Shown: positions 1 through 5,982, counted from the first letter of the stretch. The stretch is DNA of 6,041 nucleotides from Paludibacter sp. (GCA_030655595.1 JAUSNQ010000077.1:1-6041); one strand, 5' to 3'. The notes: a model not told the origin generated them from the letters alone. Made by a program: numbers and translations.

Positions 1-181
1 TGCTTTCGGAGGAATTCTTGTGAATAAAGTTGCAGGTTGGTTATTCGACTATTACGAAGCACTTGGTCATATTACTACTGGTTATACCATCATGTTTGTG
101 TTCTGTGCGATTGCTTATGTGTTAACATGGGGTGTGATGAAAATGCTGGTACCATCTTTCAGACCGATTACCGACTTATAA
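1..181 (+). CDS. MFS transporter, ExuT-like (ACS family), C-terminal part
   Basis: This is the 3' end of a gene that starts before the window. The reading frame begins at base 2 and gives 59 residues before the TAA at 179-181. The peptide has a glycine-rich start (AFGGILVNKVAGWLFDYYEA), then a hydrophobic segment (about residues 29-46, from YTIMFVF to LTWGV), then a short polar tail ending in PITDL. This is the pattern of transmembrane helices 11-12 and the C-terminus of major facilitator transporters of the anion:cation symporter type, to which Bacteroidota hexuronate transporters belong. By family knowledge such proteins import sugar acids (glucuronate, galacturonate) across the inner membrane with protons. 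The substrate cannot be fixed from the tail alone. The gene is followed at once by a strong terminator and a convergent gene, so it ends its transcription unit. Confidence 0.75.
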   Translation, partial: AFGGILVNKVAGWLFDYYEALGHITTGYTIMFVFCAIAYVLTWGVMKMLVPSFRPITDL

Positions 182-217
182 TGTATTTTTTTTTAGTTTG
201 ATAGTTTAAAGTGAGAG

Positions 218-264
218 AGGGCTTTGCCAAAGAAAATTCAATTTTCAGGCAAAGCTCTTTTTTT
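218..264 (+). terminator. Rho-independent terminator of the MFS transporter gene
   Basis: The arms GCTTTGCC (221-228) and GGCAAAGC (248-255) pair perfectly. They extend outward through 218-220 and 256-258 with one G-U pair, giving about 11 bp. The loop itself holds a second inverted repeat, GAAAAT (232-237) and ATTTTC (241-246), so the hairpin is nearly continuous. The 3' arm is followed by a T tract (258-264), which gives it + strand polarity. On the - strand the hairpin is not followed by a T tract, so it is probably a weaker terminator for the convergent GSCFA gene, whose stop codon lies inside it. Confidence 0.88.
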
Positions 265-1213
265 GTAATCTGTCGCTTAAAAAGGGGTATTGAGTTAGCA
301 AAGCATTTCTTTCAGAGTCGAGCTTTTTCAAAGATGCTGCATGTTCTTTACTCTCCTGATGGATGGGACGGTGTTGCATTTGCTTGTAATAGTTTGCCAG
401 CCTTTTTATCAACGCATTGGTTTCATCCGTAAAATAAGTCTCTGAGAAACGTTTCCAGATGTAATCAACTGCAACATCATTTGGATGAAACATATCCGAA
501 TCGTAAAATCTGTAATCACGTAATTCGTCCAGCTGTATCTCATAAGCCGGAAAGTAACTTACAAAATCAAACATCTCGGTCAGGGCTTCCACTGCAAGAT
601 GCAAAATACTTTTACTGATGTTGTTTTCATGTGCACCATCTTTCCAATGGCGAATGGGACTTACCGTGAAAATAATTTCAATTCCTGGGCTTATCGCTCG
701 AAGCCGATTAAACAATTCAGCATAATCACTGACAATCTCCTCAACAGTCAATCTGCGTCGCTGAAATTGTTCTGCCGGTAATTTATGACAATTGGACACA
801 ACTTCTCCGCTTTGTTTTAATTCATATACCCAAGCAGTACCAAAGGTAATCAACAAATAATCTGCGTTTAATAATTGTGCATGTGCTGTTTCTATTCGGG
901 AATTTATTCTGTTGAGGCAACTTGCAGCATCTGTTGATGAAAAAAGCGTGCTGTGCGAAAAGCTACTCCAAAGCGAACCGTTTAAAAATAAATCTTCTAC
1001 AGTAAAGTGTTTGTTCTCAATCAAATTAACCACACTGTTTTTGATTGAAACAGGATTGAACAACACACCGAATGGATTGGCATCAACAAGAAAACATGCT
1101 TCATTGAGTCGCTGACCGATATGCTCCGAAAAACAAGATCCTAGTGTGATCAGTCTGCTTTCGTAGGTGATTTTCTTGACTGATGGTTCAATTTTGACTT
1201 TTGTAGTGAACAT
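245..1213 (-). CDS. GSCFA-domain protein (SGNH-hydrolase-like)
   Basis: The 322-residue product is a full-length GSCFA-family protein, a group common in Bacteroidota and distantly related to SGNH/GDSL esterases. The family signature is present near the N-terminus as GSCFSEHIG (residues 25-33), with Ser26 in the position of an SGNH nucleophile. Other conserved-looking blocks follow: NPFGVLFNP (46-54), LITFGTAWVY (121-130), NCHKLP (141-146), FTVSPIRH (182-189) and DMFHPND (240-246), where Asp240 and His243 fit the SGNH DxxH pair. The last 60 or so residues are charged and look helical. There is no signal peptide, so a cytoplasmic enzyme is likely. The true substrate of the family is not well established. 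The ATG at 1213 is preceded by an A-rich leader and a -7-like motif. The gene is convergent with the MFS gene, and its final codons form one arm of that gene's terminator. Confidence 0.9.
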   Translation of the reverse strand: MFTTKVKIEPSVKKITYESRLITLGSCFSEHIGQRLNEACFLVDANPFGVLFNPVSIKNSVVNLIENKHFTVEDLFLNGSLWSSFSHSTLFSSTDAASCLNRINSRIETAHAQLLNADYLLITFGTAWVYELKQSGEVVSNCHKLPAEQFQRRRLTVEEIVSDYAELFNRLRAISPGIEIIFTVSPIRHWKDGAHENNISKSILHLAVEALTEMFDFVSYFPAYEIQLDELRDYRFYDSDMFHPNDVAVDYIWKRFSETYFTDETNALIKRLANYYKQMQHRPIHQESKEHAASLKKLDSERNALLTQYPFLSDRLQKKSFA

Positions 1214-1238
1214 GGGATGATACTTTTTTGATTGTCAA

Positions 1239-1246
1239 CAAAAGTA
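1239..1246 (-). promoter_or_regulatory. Candidate -7 element for the GSCFA gene
   Basis: Read on the - strand this is TACTTTTG, an exact match to the Bacteroidota -7 consensus TAnnTTTG. It ends 25 nt before the ATG, which would give a leader of about 20 nt. A clear -33 TTTG is not visible; the expected place is T-rich because it overlaps the T tract of the upstream gene's terminator (1262-1292). Without a mapped transcription start this remains a motif match. Confidence 0.5.
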
Positions 1247-1261
1247 GGAAAATATGCAGAG

Positions 1262-1292
1262 AAAAAAAAGCCCCGAAGTTTCCCCCGGAGCT
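1262..1292 (-). terminator. Rho-independent terminator downstream of the Cys/Lys-rich gene
   Basis: On the - strand, AGCTCCG (1292-1286) pairs with CGGGGCT (1275-1269), giving seven pairs with one G-U. They enclose a 10-nt loop and are followed by eight T residues (1269-1262). It starts 22 bp after the stop codon of the 1315-1554 gene and therefore ends the central - strand cluster, separating it from the GSCFA gene. Confidence 0.85.
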
Positions 1293-1314
1293 CTTTTGAA
1301 AATTGAAGTTGAAA

Positions 1315-1554
1315 TTACGATTTTGTTGTAGCGCAACATCCTTTTTTTTCTGTTGCTGCTTTATCACAACCTGCTTTCTTGTCTGCAGATGCTTTGTCGC
1401 AGCTCTTTTTGTCTTTGGCACAGTCCTTTTTGTCTTTCTTGCAATCAGCTTGTTCTGTTTTGGTACATTCTTTTTTGTCTTTAGCTGGTGCTTGAGCAAC
1501 CATTCCTAACGCAAAAAACACGAGTAACGATAATACTACTAAATTCTTTTTCAT
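1315..1554 (-). CDS. Secreted Cys/Lys-rich repeat protein, putative metal binder
   Basis: This is a 79-residue protein of unrecognised family. Residues 1-22 form a clear Sec signal peptide (MKK, then a hydrophobic core, then GMVAQA). The mature part is almost entirely Lys, Asp, Ala and Cys, with seven cysteines at 30, 38, 45, 52, 63, 73 and 74. Two heptads, DCKKDKK and DCAKDKK (37-50), are followed by longer CDKA...KKG units, and the chain ends in a CC pair. There are no aromatic residues after the signal peptide, so a folded hydrophobic core is unlikely. A flexible periplasmic thiol-rich metal ligand, metallothionein-like in composition only, is a reasonable inference. It lies 171 bp downstream of the HMA-domain gene on the same strand and just before a strong terminator, so it is probably the last gene of that cluster. 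The Lys-rich composition could also suit binding to an anionic surface. Confidence 0.8.
   Translation of the reverse strand: MKKNLVVLSLLVFFALGMVAQAPAKDKKECTKTEQADCKKDKKDCAKDKKSCDKASADKKAGCDKAATEKKGCCATTKS
1405..1482 (-). repeat. Short coding repeats (21-bp period) in the Cys/Lys-rich gene
   Basis: The + strand string CTTTTTGTCTTT occurs at 1405-1416 and again at 1426-1437, exactly 21 bp apart. A near copy with one extra T is at 1470-1482. On the coding strand each encodes the KDKK core. The 21-bp period equals the seven-residue C-x-K-D-K-K unit, so the protein probably grew by in-frame duplication or slippage. Confidence 0.75.
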
Positions 1555-1725
1555 TTTGATTTCTATTTTATTTATTGGTGATTATAAAAATTAATTGACT
1601 CACACATTGATTATTCCGCCGTGAAAATACGATGTTTTATTTGTATTGATTCCATTTAAGCCGTTATTTTGACTATTTTTATGAATTTTTCAGTAAAGCT
1701 TCTACTAATCACAGCAGTTTATTGA

Positions 1726-2052
1726 TTAATATGCAGGTTCTGTCACATTTTTGTCTTGTTTAGGCAAACTTGCTTCATAACCAAGTTTCTTAAAAGCCTG
1801 CTGCAATTTTTCAACATTGGTTCGTCGAACATCGAAAGTAATTTCTACAGTTTGCTTTTCAAGAAGTACCTTCATGTCTTTCACTCCCCTTTCGAAAGCA
1901 ATATTCTTTTCAATTTTTTGTTGACATAGGTGGCAGTCCATGGGCACATTGAAAATAATTGTCGTTCTATTTGATTTGGAGTTCTGTGCAGCAATTGGAT
2001 TTACTGCAAACAACAATGCCAATAGGGTTAAAAAAATAAGTTTTGTGTTCAT
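1726..2052 (-). CDS. Secreted HMA (heavy-metal-associated) domain protein
   Basis: The 108-residue product has a signal peptide (about residues 1-22, ending AAQ) and then one HMA fold (about 30-96) with the beta-alpha-beta-beta-alpha-beta pattern: TTIIFNV, the metal loop, an amphipathic helix QQKIEKNIAFERGV, strands KDMKVLLEKQ and TVEITFDV, then the helix VEKLQQAFKKLGYEA. The metal-binding loop is MDCHLC with the CxxC pair Cys40/Cys43; the family's usual Gly-Met-Thr before it is replaced by Pro-Met-Asp. Such domains bind Cu(I), or other soft metals, in chaperones and P-type ATPases. Here the signal peptide places the domain in the periplasm or envelope. It lies 85 bp downstream of the TonB receptor gene on the same strand, consistent with receiving or guarding metal that enters through that receptor. 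Metal identity is inference. Confidence 0.9.
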   Translation of the reverse strand: MNTKLIFLTLLALLFAVNPIAAQNSKSNRTTIIFNVPMDCHLCQQKIEKNIAFERGVKDMKVLLEKQTVEITFDVRRTNVEKLQQAFKKLGYEASLPKQDKNVTEPAY

Positions 2053-2137
2053 AAGATTTGATTTATTTGTTATTAGCTTATGTGATGATATTTAACTATT
2101 TATGGTTTTTATATATGTGATTTTCGAAGTGCTTCAG

Positions 2138-4309
2138 TTATCTGTCGAATGCCCACCTTAAGCCTACATAAAATTTACGACCATGGGTTGGGCCCCAGAT
2201 ATTGGTAGCATCAAAGTTGTCGCTAAACGGATTAGCTACATCAATAATTGGGTTTTCCTGCACAAAATTGGTTATATTTTCGGAACCAAGATATATCGAC
2301 CAGGTTCTGAAGTATTTGGTTATCTGAGCGTTTAAAATTGTATAATTCGGAAACTCGGTGTTCCACAAAGGGTTTACCGGATCCGGGTCGGGCATTCTGC
2401 CTCCGCCGTTAAACTGTGCCGTAAAATCATACTGCCATTTCTTCAACGGAGTCTGATAGGATGCAGTTGCCAGACTCTTATACCGGTTGGTGAGTGCCTT
2501 TTCTCTCAACACGCCGCCAATCGTTGTCTGAACATCATTAAAACGGTGTGCCAGTGTCATGGTGAGTCCTCTTACAATTTCCATATTGGCTTCAAACTGG
2601 ATGCTGTGTGCAAAAGATTTACCGTTCAAATTATCAAAATACACCGCATGCGCATCTGTATCAGTGTCAATCACAACCTGATTCAGGAAGTTGGTATAAT
2701 ACCATTCGCCTGTCAACGTTAGTTCTCTGTTAAACAGGGGAATGTAGCCCTGCAGACTCATTCCGTAATTCCAGGCAGATTCCATGTCAAGTTGTGGTGC
2801 GATTACCATGTCCCGATTGCTTGCCAGATAAAAATTATTTTCCGCCAGCATTTTGGGCGACCTGTATCCTTTGCCAGCAGTCCCGCGAAGATGCAAAAAA
2901 TCGAACGGAACATATTTAAGATGCAGGCGAGGTGTGATAAATGCACCATAGATATTATGATAATCGGCTCTCAATCCGGCTAATGCTATGAATTTATCGT
3001 GTAAATTGAATGTGTATTCCGCAAATATTCCCGGAACATATTCTTTACTCAGGAATTCATCTACAATATTCGACTTCGAAAGAGATTCATTGAAATTATC
3101 GTAATTAAAACTCAACCCTGCAGATAGCTTTTGGTGTTCATCTAAATTCGACTGATAAATCAAATTCAGGTAGATATTTCCTTGTGTACCTTCATAATGC
3201 TTCAATCCGTAATGTGCTATTTGTTCGTGCAACGAGCCACTGACAATCAATCCGACACTGGTTTCATTCTCAGGATTGAAGACATAACCGTTTTTAACAA
3301 AGAACTCATATCGTTTGGTATCGATATCAATCATGTAATCGCCGTTGATTGTTCCACCCATGCGGTTCTCCGACAATGCACGAATAAAAGCCTGAGATAC
3401 AAACCGATTGCTTCTGTAATACCAGCGATTGATAAAATTTAATTGTTTAATCATCGGCATGTCCATGTAACCATCAGCATTCTGATCCAAGGAGAACAAT
3501 TCATCCGAAGCGTGCAACAGCACACCCGTTGATAATTCAGGAGTTAAGCGAATTCCGGCGTTTACATTCGCCTCTACCCTACCCGCATCGCTTGCAAACA
3601 CGTTGGCTGCGACAATTTCACTGGTCTGTGGCTTCTTATACTCCACATTAATCTGACCAGTAACTGCCTCGTAACCATTGATTACCGAACCAGTACCTTT
3701 TGAGACCTGTATGCCTTCCATCCAGGGACCGGGGATAAAACCGAGTCCGTAAACAGACGAAATACCCCTCAGGTTGGGAATGTTTTCAGTCAGCATTTGC
3801 ACATAAGTCCCTGAAAGTCCGAGCAGTTTAATTTGTTTAGCTCCTGTAGCCGCATCGCTGTAAGAAACATCTACCGACGGATTGGTTTCAAAACTTTCGG
3901 ATAAATTACAGCAAGCAGCTTTGCATAGCTCTTCATAAGTAATTCTTTCGGTCTGTAACAATGCAAATCGGGGCTTGATTACACCCGGACTTTTTTGTAC
4001 AACCGAAATCTCCCTCAGTTCTATAACTTCGTTTAATTTTACATGTATGGGGAGTTGAGTGGATGCAACATCAATGGTATCGCTTTGAAAAGCTACATTA
4101 CTGAAAACCAACTGACTGATAGTCACATTTTTATCAATATTGAATGTTCCATCTACATCCGAGACTGTTCCCTGTTGGGTATGCAGCCAAAATATATTCA
4201 CCCCGGGAATGGGTTCTCCTTGCATATCAGTCACTTTGCCGGCAATATTATTAGCATAAACAACGACTGAGAGAAAAACCAACGGAAAAAATACAATAAT
4301 TTTCTTCAT
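2138..4309 (-). CDS. TonB-dependent outer-membrane receptor, probable metal uptake
   Basis: The 723-residue product has a signal peptide (about 1-19, cleaved near VYA-NN). It then has a carboxypeptidase-regulatory-like beta-sandwich (about 22-93, IAGKVTDMQGEPIPGVNI...SDVDGTF), a plug domain (about 105-225, with LLGLSGTYVQMLTENIPNLRG, FIPGPWMEGIQVSKGTGSV and GQINVEYKKP), and a beta-barrel to the C-terminus ending in the aromatic-rich strand KFYVGLRWAFDR. It should bind a ligand at the cell surface and import it using TonB-ExbBD energy. The plug is preceded by CKAACC (Cys129, Cys133, Cys134), a motif I recognise from a Bacteroidota subgroup often called ferric or copper receptors. There is no SusD-like partner gene, which argues against glycan uptake. 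The neighbours, an HMA protein and a His/Cys-rich protein, suggest a metal or metal complex. The ATG at 4309 directly precedes a good signal peptide and lacks a Shine-Dalgarno, as is normal for the phylum. The length is complete for the family. Confidence 0.93.
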   Translation of the reverse strand: MKKIIVFFPLVFLSVVVYANNIAGKVTDMQGEPIPGVNIFWLHTQQGTVSDVDGTFNIDKNVTISQLVFSNVAFQSDTIDVASTQLPIHVKLNEVIELREISVVQKSPGVIKPRFALLQTERITYEELCKAACCNLSESFETNPSVDVSYSDAATGAKQIKLLGLSGTYVQMLTENIPNLRGISSVYGLGFIPGPWMEGIQVSKGTGSVINGYEAVTGQINVEYKKPQTSEIVAANVFASDAGRVEANVNAGIRLTPELSTGVLLHASDELFSLDQNADGYMDMPMIKQLNFINRWYYRSNRFVSQAFIRALSENRMGGTINGDYMIDIDTKRYEFFVKNGYVFNPENETSVGLIVSGSLHEQIAHYGLKHYEGTQGNIYLNLIYQSNLDEHQKLSAGLSFNYDNFNESLSKSNIVDEFLSKEYVPGIFAEYTFNLHDKFIALAGLRADYHNIYGAFITPRLHLKYVPFDFLHLRGTAGKGYRSPKMLAENNFYLASNRDMVIAPQLDMESAWNYGMSLQGYIPLFNRELTLTGEWYYTNFLNQVVIDTDTDAHAVYFDNLNGKSFAHSIQFEANMEIVRGLTMTLAHRFNDVQTTIGGVLREKALTNRYKSLATASYQTPLKKWQYDFTAQFNGGGRMPDPDPVNPLWNTEFPNYTILNAQITKYFRTWSIYLGSENITNFVQENPIIDVANPFSDNFDATNIWGPTHGRKFYVGLRWAFDR

Positions 4310-4435
4310 GATTTTTTATTTGAAAGCAACGCACTTGGCGATTATTTTAATTTTTGATTTTTGTTTAAATTGAGGTAAAACGGAAGCTGCCAACGCAGAT
4401 TTGCGCACAGCATCCAAACTATCAGAAACTAAAAA

Positions 4436-4906
4436 TCAAATAATTAAAACAGCTTTCTTGGTAAGAATCTCTCTGCCGCAAAGCAGCGAAAGATCAGGGG
4501 GAGGAACGACATTAAAGACGAGCAGATCGTTTGCTTCAATTGCAAAAATTGCTCGTTCGTAGTTTTTAATGTGTTTAAAATCAAAAATTGATGTAGTTGA
4601 TGTAGCTCTGTCAAAAATTGAAAAATCATCTAACTGAATTCTTGTAATTTCACAGTTATCTTCCTGATGACACAAAGATTTGTCTGTAAAACCAAAATCG
4701 TGATGCATGATATCATCATGACCCAAACAGTGAGATTCCGACTCATCATGATGAATCGTAGAACAACTATGCTGTGCAATATGCTCTATTCCCTGATGCG
4801 CACAGTCGTTGCAACAATATTTTACAATATTGAAGCCCGTACTCGCAAAGACAAATAATAAAGCGAATAACGTTGAAAATAAGTATTTTAGAACCTTGCT
4901 TTTCAT
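4436..4906 (-). CDS. Exported His/Cys-rich small protein, HYC_CC_PP-like
   Basis: The 156-residue product begins with a hydrophobic export signal (about residues 8-25). It then has a metal-ligand-rich stretch: KYCCNDC (29-35) and about ten His residues between 37 and 80 (including HH at 52-53 and 68-69), with further Cys at 48, 60, 79 and 85. The C-terminal part is less biased and ends VVPPPDLSLLCGREILTKKAVLII. The N-terminal STGF..xYC, the CC pair and the late PP followed by an LI-rich end resemble the small Bacteroidota proteins named HYC_CC_PP. The His of HYC is Lys here, so assignment is tentative. Its role is unknown. As the first gene before the TonB receptor (126 bp gap) it may bind or sense metal in the envelope. 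The ATG at 4906 lies only 11 nt after a -7-like motif, so the leader may be very short. Confidence 0.78.
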   Translation of the reverse strand: MKSKVLKYLFSTLFALLFVFASTGFNIVKYCCNDCAHQGIEHIAQHSCSTIHHDESESHCLGHDDIMHHDFGFTDKSLCHQEDNCEITRIQLDDFSIFDRATSTTSIFDFKHIKNYERAIFAIEANDLLVFNVVPPPDLSLLCGREILTKKAVLII

Positions 4907-4916
4907 ATATACGTCT

Positions 4917-4925
4917 GCAAAGATA
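4917..4925 (-). promoter_or_regulatory. Candidate -7 element of the metal-locus promoter
   Basis: On the - strand this reads TATCTTTGC, an exact match to TAnnTTTGC. It ends about 10 nt before the ATG of the His/Cys-rich gene, so transcription would start only about 5-7 nt upstream of translation. No good -33 TTTG is seen; the expected place is occupied by the 9-bp tandem repeat (4932-4949). A weak -33 together with a repeat would suit an activated or repressed promoter, but this is inference. Confidence 0.55.
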
Positions 4926-4931
4926 ATCTTG

Positions 4932-4949
4932 TTATGCTAATAATGCTAA
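4932..4949. repeat. 9-bp tandem repeat, candidate operator
   Basis: TTATGCTAA (4932-4940) is followed directly by TAATGCTAA (4941-4949); eight of nine bases are identical and the shared core is ATGCTAA. The repeat lies just upstream of the -7-like motif of the His/Cys-rich gene, about where RNA polymerase would contact the -20 to -35 region. Head-to-tail sites of this kind can bind response regulators or other direct-repeat binders, but the region is very A/T-rich and chance is possible. Confidence 0.4.
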
Positions 4950-4999
4950 AATCTTTATTTGATTTTTAAATTTTTAAATATAAATATGTTTTTTAGTTG

Positions 5000-5008
5000 T
5001 AAATTTGC
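5000..5008 (+). promoter_or_regulatory. Candidate -7 element for the DUF3298 gene and purC
   Basis: TAAATTTGC is an exact match to the Bacteroidota TAnnTTTGC element. It would start transcription near 5012-5014 and leave a leader of about 100 nt before the ATG at 5112. The region expected to hold a -33 element is A/T-rich without a clear TTTG. Because purC follows 13 bp after the first gene, this promoter may drive both. Confidence 0.5.
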
Positions 5009-5009
5009 A

Positions 5010-5023
5010 TCCGAATAATCGGA
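5010..5023 (+). other. Small inverted repeat at the predicted transcript start
   Basis: TCCGA (5010-5014) and TCGGA (5019-5023) pair around an ATAA loop. It sits at the predicted transcription start of the DUF3298 gene. It could be a 5' hairpin that stabilises the mRNA or a small operator. With a 5-bp stem it may be chance, and no T tract follows. Confidence 0.3.
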
Positions 5024-5111
5024 CCCAAAAACAGACTTTAATTATCAATAAATTAAAGTTATAGATTGTCAGGCGAGTGTATTTCGATAACAATATAAAT
5101 GTAATTTCAAC

Positions 5112-5969
5112 ATGAAAAAAATCTTTTTAGTTATTATCAGCATCCTGGTAATCCTAGTTGTTGTTTTATTTCTGATTTTTCGCCCCGTTGCCGTGAGTAC
5201 CGTTGTGACCGAAAATTACAATTTCTCCGACAAAACTTATTTAACACAAGATACCACACAAGGCGCATTGACAATCGAGATGCACTTAGAATTGCCGATT
5301 ACATACCAAGATCAAAACACACTCGATAAAATTCAAACGATCATCAGAACTGAATTGTTTGGTGATTCTTTCGCAAACCTTCCCAACGACACTTTGATAC
5401 AATCATTTGCATATGTACTAAAAGATGAATACATCCAAAATAATTTAGATTTTGCTGATAAAATATCTGACAACAACAGGTTGGTATTTAATAATTCATT
5501 TTTATTAGAAGGCTTTGCGCTTTTGAATGATGAACATATCTTTTCTTATGGAATCTCCAGATTTGTGGATTTTGGAGGCACACACCCTACCAAAACCAGA
5601 TTCTTTTATAACTTCAATTTAAGCTCAGGAAACATTATCCTTGAGCAGGACTTATTTCAAGATGACTACATGACTGAATTATCAGCAATCATCAGAAAAA
5701 AAATCACAGAGGATCATCAAAATATAGAAGAATTACCCGACAATGTTCAGGTTGATGAAATGACATTTAGTTATGAAGCGATTAAACCCAATGGCAACTT
5801 CTATATCAACGATGAAGGCATTTGTTATGTCTTTAATCCTTATGAAATCGCACCCTATTATATTGGAGAGACTGAAGTAATTTTACCCTATCAACTGATC
5901 AGCCATTTGATGAAAACTGATAATCCGGTAAGTTATTTAGTCACTGCAGCTTTAAAAAAACAACAATAA
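5112..5969 (+). CDS. Membrane-anchored DUF3298/RsiV-like protein
   Basis: The 285-residue product starts with a single strong hydrophobic segment (about residues 4-23) after MKK and is followed by Arg-Pro, so it looks like a signal anchor holding an extracytoplasmic domain; no lipobox Cys is present. The C-terminal half carries the DUF3298 pattern: FVDFGGTHPTKTRFFYNFNL (151-170), a turn SSGNIILEQDLF (171-182), and FNPYEIAPYYIGETEVILPY (about 241-260). The preceding region (about 50-150) fits the DUF4163-like part that often accompanies it, as in Bacillus RsiV and PdaC. RsiV binds lysozyme and controls a sigma factor, but no sigma-factor gene is visible here and there is no cytoplasmic anti-sigma segment, so that role should not be transferred. 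A cell-envelope function is likely but unknown. It probably shares a transcript with purC. Confidence 0.82.
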   Translation: MKKIFLVIISILVILVVVLFLIFRPVAVSTVVTENYNFSDKTYLTQDTTQGALTIEMHLELPITYQDQNTLDKIQTIIRTELFGDSFANLPNDTLIQSFAYVLKDEYIQNNLDFADKISDNNRLVFNNSFLLEGFALLNDEHIFSYGISRFVDFGGTHPTKTRFFYNFNLSSGNIILEQDLFQDDYMTELSAIIRKKITEDHQNIEELPDNVQVDEMTFSYEAIKPNGNFYINDEGICYVFNPYEIAPYYIGETEVILPYQLISHLMKTDNPVSYLVTAALKKQQ

Positions 5970-5982
5970 ATTAATATATTCA

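Noticed and set aside
1231..1238. A TTGACA-like string on the - strand upstream of the GSCFA gene, as an E. coli-type -35 box
   Set aside because: Bacteroidota sigma factors do not use this consensus, and it lies downstream of the better matching TACTTTTG motif with no TATAAT at the right distance.
1188..1499. A 103-codon - strand open frame rich in Lys and Gln overlapping the Cys/Lys-rich gene
   Set aside because: It is a frame-shifted reading of the A-rich repeat region, has no signal peptide, runs through the terminator at 1262-1292 and overlaps the GSCFA start. The 1315-1554 frame has a clear signal peptide and is placed correctly before the terminator.
1303..1509. A 68-codon + strand open frame rich in Phe and Cys, looking like a membrane peptide
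   Set aside because: It is the antisense of the Lys-rich (AAA/AAG) gene, which automatically yields Phe/Leu codons. It has no promoter motif or plausible start context.
1555..1725. The 171-bp gap between the HMA gene and the Cys/Lys-rich gene as a promoter or small-RNA site
   Set aside because: I found no TAnnTTTG on the - strand and no hairpin with a T tract. A weak AGTA/TACT stem around AAGCTT (near 1693-1707) is too short to call.
4385..4406. Overlapping small inverted repeats in the gap before the TonB receptor gene, CTGC/GCAG and CGCA/TGCG
   Set aside because: The stems are only 4 bp, mutually exclusive and without a T tract, so they support neither a terminator nor a riboswitch. A processing site remains possible but cannot be argued.
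4444..4629. A 61-codon - strand open frame inside the His/Cys-rich gene
   Set aside because: It is another frame of the same strand within a better supported gene. It has no recognisable domain and no separate start signal.
5112..5969. Assigning the DUF3298 protein as an RsiV anti-sigma factor
   Set aside because: There is essentially no cytoplasmic segment before the membrane helix to hold a sigma factor, and no sigma-factor gene is next to it.
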